Positions 10,801 through 18,813 of a stretch of DNA of 64,000 bases are shown in pieces. How positions within the stretch are numbered: the stretch's first letter is position 1; each line of letters starts with the position of its first letter. The notes under the pieces are model-generated. The model had not been told where the DNA came from. It saw only the letters and a list, made by a program, of their open reading frames with translations, and did no database searches. The position numbers and the translations under genes are program-made. Location: positions 45,001-109,000 of the forward strand of contig CAUYUJ010016369.1 in the NCBI GenBank assembly GCA_963575745.1. Direction: 5' to 3'. This DNA is from Prorocentrum cordatum. Its lineage: Eukaryota > Sar > Dinophyceae > Prorocentrales > Prorocentraceae.

Positions 10801-10997
10801 GACTATGCGCTCGCGGCTGTTTCGATCGACAAAAGAACTTTATCGAGAAGCACAGCTCGACAGCGACAAGATTATCGCAGCGCTTGGTTTTGAGTTTAGG
10901 ATGTTGTGAAGGTATTTTACATGTGAACGACGAGAATGACGGCGATGTCGACACCGAGAGCCTGGATATTTCAACGGCTTTTCTACAAGGACTTTGA
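7683..10997 (+). CDS. Integrase and N-terminal reverse transcriptase of copia element
   Basis: 1104 codons; the frame is open from 7632, after a TGA at 7629-7631, so the ATG at 7683 is not necessarily a true start. The HHCC zinc domain is visible: HERFWH near 7990, then CKAC at 8082-8093. The catalytic D,D,E residues follow as QHDLFF (near 8178), LTDQEG (near 8343) and GLVERH (near 8450). A proline-rich, presumably disordered linker (about 9600-10300) separates integrase from the RT, which starts with a typical copia fingers region (WVRKWKVK, RLCARG) and reaches LDISTAFLQG, the motif A aspartate. A TGA at 10995-10997 then cuts RT. The same frame continues with good RT sequence after it, so this is one stop rather than a domain end. 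Role: cDNA integration and synthesis. Confidence 0.88.
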   Translation: MIYIITLLGVHLSDIILDGPPGRRDQARRLRGKQPRPTHGPYAIPPERPGPLAASTDDAIEKIEINGRVLSRTKPNMELRELPKKLTHANEKDRAGLLRLLHERFWHNSPLDMMKLLQAMLLPQAIVLQGMEICKACEVCQQWAKRHIRPQIKSFLATVFNEMVQHDLFFLWDETFMILIDEATKWKTGDHLINKTGPVLVKALNYLWIRIWGAMQNLLTDQEGGLMGHEATKLCDRLEINRPTIGKGGATTKGLVERHLALLKLSMLKLKQSSQAEGLDLSYSDICYECCAGRNCTLNYGGSTPQLALTGQLPRMNAIDSETITSMTGALEKRPDYMESVSRARLLARQAIVQSVIQDRLAQASKITQHQHEPELLVPGTICDVWREPARKDECGWRGPAEVISLERRAGSAIVKHQGQPLIIPLRHLRRHVLTEHYITELNKKNDMSSFYMHYDLVNPTMAKAAATFLAPYQIYADGFLVPSETLYDLMDLVDGSTPTKIYWFGLVWQQEQYRYVPSEEACDSCKPLDLGIKIFSDTFKPVHGILYGSQVRRLPQIEYAQWALLLRWRREGRADYSIRVRRPDLALRYTAEQSTNYSTVMLYSYDHCEDLDKHFDPPELDWSDISMIDWPDDLSDIVIPDQQPPRDPPAPPARAPPVPPFRSNAIPPQEPGQPPDQPSHGRPSTAPATAGTPQLNVPGDQTVDSDYDMEEIPAHGQDHDLPPAPGPAPRHISREAPMGPPSLQPQHRDTQGSEDSLQTPATPDKLPYVPLDLDKSKTSTAEKQKAVDPPDAAQSPPQKRGRSSSPYPWPSPWQPESPPRPPTTSTGRYQPGASSSSTDLPAATPGTSSTQPAPADSTEPPILPIRKDEVPAGEQPSTSTDRTLEYSDDPDGDTRVLYQEMNDHLDIPKIVNLCERLPDGTHKQSMEAIYDEMISNLSDDFDFVSPTLYSDSDRYLYFHYDLHESMVFRVDDSTANLADDEMRRFAKLVIAGDHKELKAFVTHDIFEPVLRDHLPDKANIVDCTWVRKWKVKHVEVKSRLCARGCFDRQKNFIEKHSSTATRLSQRLVLSLGCCEGILHVNDENDGDVDTESLDISTAFLQGL

Positions 10998-12461
10998 TAT
11001 GACAACCTACGCGAGAAAGCAAGGAATCTCGGCTATGAATATCGCGAAGACCGGACAGTCTACATCCTCCCTCCGGAGAATGTATGGAGTCACTTTCGAC
11101 GCATGCCGGAGGCATCTTCTAGTTGGAAAGTTGCTGACAAGGATCGACACAGATATGCCCTCAAATGCTTGAGAGCAATGTATGGTTTCACAGACGCACC
11201 ATTGATGTTTCAGTTGGCCTTGTTGGAGTTTCTCAAAGATAAGACAGGAGCTAAATCATCGGTTTTCGACGACAACTATCTTTACTGGGGCATCGATTAC
11301 AAGGGCAACAAGGTGATCGTTTTAGTTATGACTGTTCATGTGGATGACCTACAGATTACTGGCAGCAGATTCTATCGCGATTGGATACACAAGAAGTTGG
11401 AATCCAGATTCGGCAAGCTCAAGAGGCAGACGATGCCATATACACATGCTGGCCTACAGTTTGAACGAATTGTACCGACGTGTATACGCATTCATCAAGA
11501 TCAGTTTACATCATGTCTTTCGCCATGTGTTATACCAAAAGAGCGAGTTGATGTACCAGATGCACCCTGCACGGCAGCAGAACACAAGACGTTCAGATCT
11601 CTTACTTGTGGAGCACTTTGGGCATGCCAGACACGACTGGAAGAACTATTCAACGTTGTTTCTCTACAGACCAAGCTACAGAGTCCGACCATCAAAGACC
11701 TTTTGGCGATCAACGCAGTGATCAAGAGACTCAAGAAGAACCCCGAGAAGTTTGGCATTTACTACCGAAAGCTCAAAGCACCACTACGGATCTCTTGCAT
11801 CACGGACGCCTCTTCAGCCAACAAGAACAGCAATTTCGCCACAGAAGGAGTCACCATAGGTCTTCAAGAAGATCGACTACATTTTCCTTTATGTGATCGA
11901 CAAGATTATCTGCAGGACAATCTGATCAATCGGCTCAGTGGCAAGTTACATGCATTGGTGGTTACTTCGACCAAGTCTAAGAGAGTTTCACACAGCACGT
12001 CCCATGCAGAAACGTTGGCAGCAGCACGAGGAGTTCCCATGGCACAGATTATCGGCATGAGGCTCACAGAACCGGAGATTAACATTCTATGTGGACCTCA
12101 GAAACCACTACAGCTTCAAGAACGACTCGACCGTGGGCAGTTGAGTCTACCAGTGGACGCTTTCATTGATTGTATGGACCTGTGGGAGTTATGTTGTGGA
12201 CTTCGAGGAACACCGCAGGACAAATCACAGCGTTTGGGTATTCTGTCGCTTCGAGAAGAGCGACGAACCCTGAGATCACGACGACTTTATCATGTTCGTA
12301 CTAAGTGGATGGTTTCAGATATGTTGACAAAGTTCGTGGGAGCAGATTCCAAGTCACTCTTGGAGCTGATCACCACCGGTTGTTGGACGATTGCAGGCGC
12401 ACTACGAGTCAGGCAAGGATTTGGACTAGACAGTACCAAGTCAGACACAACAAGACCATGA
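10998..12461 (+). pseudogene. C-terminal reverse transcriptase and RNase H of copia element
   Basis: This is the same reading frame as the previous segment after the TGA at 10995-10997; the internal ATG at 11103 is not a native start. RT landmarks are LRAMYGFTDAP (the copia YGLKQAP-type motif) near 11170 and VHVDDLQITG near 11335, the catalytic YVDD box with both aspartates present. The connection region follows. RNase H residues appear in order as TDAS (near 11805), HAET (near 12005), DCMDLWE (near 12170) and SDMLTK (near 12318). The protein ends at the TGA at 12459-12461, 345 bp before the 3' LTR. Apart from the internal stop the domain looks intact. Confidence 0.88.
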
Positions 12462-12462
12462 T

Positions 12463-12513
12463 ATTTCAGTTCTGGATTTTCATCAGAATCTGAAGTATGA
12501 TCTGGAGTTTGGT
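12463..12513 (+). repeat. Internal partial copy of LTR end plus leader
   Basis: The sequence closely repeats the last 35 nt of the LTR (GGATTTTCATCAGAATCTG) and runs on through TTTGG, the start of the primer binding site. It therefore copies the LTR-leader junction at about 3250-3292 rather than the LTR alone. There is one small insertion (AGTATGATC). The remaining 3' noncoding stretch (12514-12783) is A+T-rich and holds no ORF. Confidence 0.65.
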
Positions 12514-12783
12514 TTATATATGAGATGTTATAGGAGCTAGTATTTCATGTTCATCTTTATCGGCTACCACTTCGAGATAGAGTTCATCAGATTTATTTCA
12601 ATGGATTTATTTCAGTTGATGTATTTCAATGGACTTATATTTGGTGGCCGTGGTGGATTTGATAAGCCTGTTCCGGCTTACTTAGGACTGCTGTCCTACT
12701 CTTCTCTTTTATCGCTCCTTCCTAGGGCCGCTACCGAACTCCAGTAAAATCGACTGGGTTTTAATTTTTATAAGATCCAACAT

Positions 12784-12805
12784 GTCCTAAAGAAAGTAGG
12801 ACCAG
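12784..12805 (+). other. Hairpin and weak polypurine tract before 3' LTR
   Basis: GTCCTA and TAGGAC flank a short purine-rich loop (AAGAAAG), giving a perfect 6-bp stem directly before the 3' LTR. The purine run lies where the plus-strand primer (polypurine tract) is expected, but it is short and imperfect. Confidence 0.4.
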
Positions 12806-12992
12806 AGTTGAGATTATTATGCCTAGGACCTGTTAGGCATGTTGTCTCATACGCTAGAAGCAGTACCGTACTGTAACGTACTGGCTCAAGTCAAAGCAGT
12901 AAAAGATTATCATCTTTATTGCCATTAGTTCATATAGCTTTCGCTTAAAGAACTTAATATTTCCAGTTCAGGATTTTCATCAGAATCTGGAG
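12806..12992 (+). repeat. 3' LTR of copia element
   Basis: 187 bp, almost identical to the 5' LTR. It is followed at once by a run of 17 C. The 5' end carries a perfect 7-bp inverted repeat (ATGCCTA...TAGGCAT) within its first 37 nt. Confidence 0.92.
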
Positions 12993-13009
12993 CCCCCCCC
13001 CCCCCCCCC

Positions 13010-14940
13010 AGGAAAGATGGGGGGGGGCGCGGCGCCCGTCATCGCGCAACGCCCCGGGCAACGCGGATAACCCCTGCAAGAGCCAAGGGGTGCGAACCAC
13101 CGCGCGCCTTCAATGAAGCGCATCAGAATGCTTCCGCGCCCCGCGACACTAACGCAGACAAATGTTCAAGCGACGCTGGCGACGGAGCTCCTCCGTCAGC
13201 GCCGCGCCTGAGCGAAGCCCCCCGCGGGCGCCGTTGCATCGAGGCGCGGCGCCTCAAGGATCCGAGCGAGCCGAAGCCCGCGCCTCCGCGCGTCAAGACC
13301 GCGCGCGGCTCCGCGGGCGCCCCGGCCAGGTGAGCGATCCCACGGTGCGACTCTTGCGCGCATTTGGCTTGCGAAGCAAAGCGGTGATTGCAGTGGGCCA
13401 CTGCCGTGGCCGCTGGGCCGTAGATCCAATTGTATGAAACATTTCCGCATGGGCAGCGCGCGAAAACCTGGAGCGCCCGCTGGCCGTCGAAGCCGCGAGG
13501 GGAACACGGGGGGCACCGCGCGTTGGCCTTGGCTTCCATGACGGACGCGTCGCGCGCGGCTGCCCCGCCCACTCGACGCTCGCTGACCTCTGCCGCCGCG
13601 GGGCCCCGTGCGAGACGATGGAGCGCCCCGCGCCCCTGGGCAGCACGTCGAAGAAGCCATCCTCGAAAGGCGCGGTGCCTCTGCGTCGCCGCCGCGCGTT
13701 GGCCTCGTCCGAAGCCCTGCGCCACTCTCAGCGGAGGCATCGATTGGCGCGGGCGCGCGCCCCCCCCCCCCCCCCCCCCCCCCCTCGCGCCCGGCCCTCG
13801 ACGCCGTCGATCGCGCCCCCGAGCAGAAAGGGAGACGAGCTGAGAAGACGGAATGGACCCGGTCGGTCAGGTGGCGAGGCAGAGCCCGAAGACCACGAGC
13901 GCGAGGCAGAAGAGGCTTCTCCGCCGCCAGGCCCGCCAGCTCCTCCAACATATTCGCGGCAGAGGCCCGCCGCCTGGCAATGGGGTCCGCGCCCGACGCG
14001 CAAGGCGCACTACCCCCGTGTGCTCCAAGCAAGGGCCCGCGAAATCCAGAACGCCCGCGGCGCTGCTTGCGCGCCGTGGGCCCCGCCCGATACATCACGA
14101 GATAATCCAAGTTCACTGTGGTGACCCATGGTACAGAGCACGAACCAGCGCCCTGAGCTTCGTTGTCTGCTGCGGCTCTCGCTTGAATCGCAGCAGCCTC
14201 CGCCTCGGCCCTCGACCTTCCTCCGAAGGCCCCCGTGGATCTCGAGCCCGGCGGGGCGAGGGGGCCGCCCTCGGAACCCGCGTGGGCCAGGCGTGGCCCG
14301 ACTGGCGTCGAAAGTGAGCTTGAGCTTGCGCCCACCCCAGCCTCCTAAAAAAACGAAAGTCCGCCGCCAGCTCTTCCGCCCGCGGCAGGACGCGCTGCGA
14401 GGCCGCGCAGTAGTCCGATGCCCCCGTGATCCAAGCACGCATGTGCACCGGGCATTGGAAGGGGACAACGACGACGCCATTCACCGACGGAAGCCAACCG
14501 GTGCTCGCCCACCCCTGGGGCGTCAAAATCCAATCGCGAATGGCCAAACACGGCCGCTGCATGCCCCTGGCCAGCGCGCCCGCGTTGGCGGACTTTGGGG
14601 CGTTCGCCCTCGGGCCAACAGACGATGTCGCGCACGCCCCAACAACGAGTCGCGACAGGCCCCGCGCCCGCAGTTGCGCGGCCACCGCATCCCGAATATC
14701 AATGCCAGGCTGCCCCTTTTGCAATATCCAAATCCTGCAGCCCAACCTGTTCGCGCGCAGCTGCGGCAGGATGACGCATTGACTGCGCCCGAAACTGCTT
14801 GAGCGCCCCCGCTGTGATGCCCTCTGCTCCCCCCTGCCTCTGGACTCATGCGCGGCCGACAGCGTGCGCGCGTTTCCCGGGCTGCGCCGATCGCGGTGCA
14901 GGTCGCGGGATCCATCGGGGTTGACATGGGCACCTGGAAA
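13010..14940. other. G+C-rich sequence, no recognisable gene
   Basis: Long open frames exist on both strands but their products are alanine/arginine/proline-rich, overlap one another, and show no domain. A poly-C run of about 24 lies near 13760-13784. Parts of the minus strand (about 14330-14800) look faintly protein-like but I cannot assign them to a family. Confidence 0.45.
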
Positions 14941-14944
14941 ATGG

Positions 14945-15135
14945 GGATGTCCGCCTCCCGGTGAGAGATGGATGATCGCGCCAGTGGGCCCATCAGCATG
15001 CGCCCATCCCCTGGGGGACAGCGCCCGCGCCATCGTCGGGGCGCCCCCCAGGAGCGCGCGCGCCTGCAAGGCAGCGCGCAGCGAGGTGAGAGGTAGAGCT
15101 ACGCAGGTGTTGCCACGGAGCAGGCCCGCGCCATC
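14945..15135. repeat. Diverged direct repeat, copy 1
   Basis: Similar to 16987-17160, sharing blocks such as GGATGATCGCGCCAGTGGGC and GGTAGAGCTACGCAGG. Translated on the minus strand, both copies give a related peptide (GG[N/D][T/A]CVALP followed by SLRAAL or SPRAAL), which suggests a decayed coding repeat rather than pure noncoding DNA. Function not recognised. Confidence 0.6.
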
Positions 15136-16986
15136 GCCCCCCCCCCCCCCCCCGGCGCGACGCGCGAGCACGCGCGGCGGGCGTAGACAGAAGGTGGGAG
15201 CTCGACGACAGGCGCCCTGAAGGCCCAACTGCCCAGAGGGCGCCCAAAGGCGGAGCGCCGACAGGACCTGGCAGGGGCGAAAGAAAGAAGCAACATCACA
15301 GAGGGAGCAATCATAGAGAGGCGGCCGTGGAGAAGCGCCAATGTACACCTTTGGGAAGAAGGGTTGTTTGCGCGCGAATGATGTAGGAGGAGAACAGGAT
15401 GTGCACCTGACGACAACGACCGAGACATATGGTCAGACTGTGAGATTGCATGAGAGCAAGAACATGTCGACGCGCACCCGCGGAGGGGCGGAACTCTTCC
15501 CGTTCGACCCGAGGGGCGCATTCCAATGCAGAAATGACACGACACGCGCCACAGGCGCAGGCCGATTAGCGGGAGCAACGTTGCCGCAGTGAGATCGACA
15601 ACTGGCTCAGGGCTCAGCTGCCCAAGGCGGGGGCGGAGGCGCCGAAAGCACCGCCCCCCAACCCCGCCCCCCCGACGCGAGGCGACGCGGAAACGGAAAA
15701 GAAAGGAGAAAGGAGAGAGAAGAAGGGCGAGTCGACCTCGCGATCAACTGGCATGCACCCCGAAGGATGGGGGCCTCCGCGCGGGTCGAACGCAGGCCAC
15801 CTCGGGCGCGCCCTACTTGCTCTTGTCAAGGGGTGCCTGTTTGCAGGGCGGTGGCCCCCCTGCTAGAGGTTTCTGCAGGGCTGCGTCCCCTGCGAGAGGT
15901 TTCTGCAGGCCTGCGACACCCCTGCTAAAGGTTTCTTACCTGGCAGGGGAAGATGAAGAGGAAGGAGGAACCATGCCCAACTCCATGGAGACGCAGGGGG
16001 GGGGGGGGGGGGGGCGCGACCCCGGAGGCTGCCGGGCCGGACGAGGGATGGAGACGGGGGGGAAGGAGGAGGACCCCCCCCCCCGATGGGAAACGTCCGC
16101 GCCCATGCGCCTGCTGTGAAAAAAGGAATCAGAAGAGGGGCCTCATTTCTACATGTGACTCGCAGACAACGACAACCTTCATCTACAAAACAAATGAAGT
16201 GAACGCGGGTCCGCAGTGAATACCTTTTTCGAGCTCCTGCTCTCAGTCATGGAATTGTCTTCGCGCGCAGGCATTGGCCCCTGCTTGCGGGGCGACTTGC
16301 GCTGGGCGACTTGCCCGCGGCCCAGACGGGCCAGGCAGTCCTCGACCCGCGCCTCTCCAGCATTTCCTGATCGTCGAATCTCTGTTCGATCGCGGGAGAG
16401 GCAACGCGCGCGTCCTGCGTGAGGTCCGCCGCCTGCGGGGGCGAAAGCGCAAACCGAAATCTGGTAGCTGGCTGGCCGGTCTGGGCCCGCGCATCGCGCA
16501 ACGCCGCCGGTGCGTTGAAGTCCGCGCAACGATGATTAAATGCATCCCCCCCTGCAAGCAATGCCCGCGCGCGTCAGATGCGTCGCGACGTCGAGCGATA
16601 GCCTGTTCAGCAATGCACAGCATTCCGCACAACGCGCTCACGCATGAACGCGGGCATGGCGACGCCGCGCACATGCGCGAGCGAAGATGACAGAAGACAA
16701 GTGAGGGGTGGGCGCGTGGATGGGGGACAGAAAAGCAATTGGTGGCTAGAGGGAGCAAAAGGACGACGGATGAGAAGAGAACAAATAAACCAACCTTGGC
16801 AATAGGGGCAATCAAAATATCTGTTCCGCGCATGACACGCTGAAGATCGGCGCAATGACCTATGTGGGCGTTGCCACCGACGCAGGTCGGGGAGCCTGCC
16901 CGCGTATGCAACTTCGCCAATTTAGCTTCCTACCGAGACAGTCGACGACGGTCATGCGGCCCACGGGGCAAAGCAAAAGCGGCTGA
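15136..16986. other. G+C-rich sequence with poly-C and poly-G tracts, no recognisable gene
   Basis: A poly-C run lies near 15137-15154 and a poly-G run near 15996-16013. Minus-strand frames around 16243-16920 are open but show no family signature. Nothing here can be called a gene with support. Confidence 0.4.
15830..15945. repeat. Short tandem repeat, about 38-bp unit, three copies
   Basis: Three successive units carry CTGCAGG(G/C)(C/G)TG..CCCCTGC(G/T)A(G/A)AGGTTTCT with small changes. It is a local minisatellite with no coding signal. Confidence 0.65.
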
Positions 16987-17160
16987 TAACCTGAGAAAGG
17001 ATGATCGCGCCAGTGGGCAGATCAACGCGCGCTCACCCCCTTGGCGCCAGCGCCCGCACTATGAGTCGGGACGCCCCTCAGAGACGCGCGCGCCTTAAGG
17101 GCAGCGCGCGGTGAGGTGGGAGGTAGAGCTACGCAGGCGTCGCCGCCGGCCAGGCCTGCA
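16987..17160. repeat. Diverged direct repeat, copy 2
   Basis: Second copy of the block at 14945-15135, same orientation, about 2.03 kb away. Both copies lie beside G+C-rich low-stop sequence. Confidence 0.6.
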
Positions 17161-17199
17161 CCGCGGCGCGCGCCCGGGCTCGACGCGCCAACCGCGCGG

Positions 17200-18777
17200 C
17201 TAGGCCTCCTCCCTCAAGGCTACGCGCGTAAAGTGACCGACATGCGCGCAGCTAGAAGCTCGCTCGATCGGATTCGGACCGATGTTTTTTTGTCAAGAGC
17301 CGCATCGGGCGCCTGTGGGGAGGAGGGCCCCGTGATCGAAGACAGAGATAAAATCCAGGGAGACGCTGTCCCCGCTCCAGGCTCTGTCCTGGCCAAGCGG
17401 GCCAGCGCTGCCCCCGGCCCCCAGGCAGAGGCCCGCATGGAGAGGCCGAACTCGAAAATGTCGCTGGCGGGTCTGCCCCTCGACCAATGTTCCTGCCGTG
17501 ATCAAGGGGAGCATATGCGCCGCCACCGAAGACCGCGCTTCAGCCAACAACGACTCCGCATCCTCCTCCAGCTTGCTCTCGATCGCCGTCACCCCAGCAT
17601 TCTCGACTGCGGGCCCGCTCCGCCACCTCCTGGTGACGCCGCTGCGGTCCGCGCCGCAGGGTCCACGGGGCCACTAGCCGCCGCCGACGATGACCCTGAG
17701 TTGGCCACCTGAGGCGCATGCTCCCCGCGGCGCTTGGTGACCTCCTTCCGCATCTCCGAGAGCTTGTCACGATGTTCCTTGAGCTTGTCGTGCCCCTCGC
17801 CGAAAGTAGCTTGCAACGTGTGCATGAGAGCTTCCGTGACTGCACTCCGCGCCCAAGGAGATGGAACATATCGGCCCCATGCACATTGGAAACCAAAGAA
17901 CCGACGACAAGTCGATCGTGCCACCCCTCAGCTGCTGCTGGTCAGCCTCCTGGGGTGGAGCCATGGACAGAAACAGCTTCGCACGTTCAGCCTCCGCCTG
18001 AGCCAAACTAGTTGCCGGCTCCCTCAAGGTGGCCCTACCCTTCTCAAGCTCCATGGTCAATGTCAGCTGCTGGGCCTAGGCCTTGTCGAACAACGTTTGA
18101 ACCCGTTGTGCCTTCGAAGCCGCCGCCGTCAGCTGCTGCGAGACTGGCTGTGAGCCCTCGGGCTTCTTGCCCACCGACCGCGTGGCTTCGAGCAACGACT
18201 GGGCCGTCTTGGCCAGTCCGTGCCCGAACGCTCCTTCATGACTGCCGCCGCCAGCTGCGCCTCCAGCGCCGCCGTGGGATGACCACCTTTGCCTTCGCCC
18301 TTACCCTTCCTGGAGCTGCCGCCGCGGTCCGCCGCCTCCTCGCGGGGAGGGACATTGCCAATCGGAACCCCGCACAGACACGTGGTCAGGTACGCCTGCA
18401 GCTTGGACACTCAAGCCCACCGAGAGCACGCCGAGCACTTAACCTTGGACTCCGCCCTCTCGCAGGACCGACGCAAACCAGCCCCAGGCAGGGGTGGAGG
18501 TGGTGGTGGAATGAACCACTGCGGCTGCTGAGCCGCATGCCACGGCGCCCATGCCATGCCAGAGACACGGTGATCGGGCGGCTGAGGCCCAGGCTTCGAC
18601 GGGGGCCACGGGTCCCGCCTTCGCCCACCTCCTGCTGTTTTGTCAACCATCAAGGCAGATCGACTATTAGAGACCGGGATCCCGGAGCTCGAGGACTGCA
18701 GATCCCAGCCGAAATAACGAGGAGATTGCTGTCGGTGGCCATCTACAACCGCCGCGCCCTCTCGGCGCCGCAAGCGG
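17200..18777 (-). pseudogene. Retroposed coding relic with coiled-coil, N-terminal part of a LINE-like protein
   Basis: Read on the minus strand downstream of a spliced-leader relic, this has several open segments in changing frames: 18411-18773 (proline-rich, ending in a KCSAC cysteine motif), 18129-18410 (CLCG, then a KGKGEGKGG basic stretch and helical sequence), about 17990-18060 (MELEKGRATLREPATSLAQ, coiled-coil-like) and 17589-17924 (EHRDKLSEMRKEVTKR, coiled-coil-like). The order Cys pair, lysine/glycine-rich stretch, then coiled coil resembles the N-terminal part of dinoflagellate LINE-like proteins as I remember them. Frameshifts and stops are frequent, so this copy is dead or badly sequenced. 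No RT or endonuclease follows. The family assignment is from memory and would need a profile search. Confidence 0.45.
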
Positions 18778-18813
18778 TCGGAGCCGAAACGGCTTGAGCC
18801 AACAGGGCTACGG
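18778..18813 (-). other. Tandem dinoflagellate spliced-leader relic
   Basis: Reading the minus strand, 18813-18793 is CCGTAGCC-CTG-TTGGCTCAAG, matching 19 of 21 positions of the DinoSL exon (CCGTAGCC, ATT, TTGGCTCAAG). The next 15 nt (18792-18778) match 10 of 15 positions of the CC..GGCTCAAG part, the length and phase expected when a leader is spliced onto the AG of an older leader. This marks a trans-spliced mRNA that was copied back into the genome, and it sets the 5' end of the relic at 17200-18777. Confidence 0.8.

Larger units (their letters stand above)
3099..12992 (+). mobile_element. Ty1/copia LTR retrotransposon, full length, coding region interrupted
   Basis: A 9.9 kb element bounded by direct repeats of 188 and 187 bp. 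Order: LTR, primer binding site, Gag with CCHC knuckle, aspartic protease, methyltransferase-like module, integrase, reverse transcriptase, RNase H, LTR. Integrase lying before RT is diagnostic of the copia (Pseudoviridae) order. Both outer flanks are poly-C (C12 on the left, C17 on the right), so the element sits inside a homopolymer tract and the target-site duplication cannot be read exactly. It is clearly less G+C-rich than its surroundings. The LTRs differ by one substitution and one 1-nt indel, which suggests a young insertion. The coding region nevertheless changes frame twice and has a TGA within RT, so this copy probably cannot make a full Gag-Pol by normal translation. Confidence 0.93.

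Noticed and set aside
13196-15348. Long minus-strand Ala/Arg/Gly-rich ORFs
   Set aside because: Overlapping frames of G+C-rich DNA, no motif; only the repeated peptide near 15.0 kb is kept as a weak observation.
16243-16920. 225-codon minus-strand ORF
   Set aside because: Arginine/serine-rich with no family signature; overlapping alternative frames look equally good.
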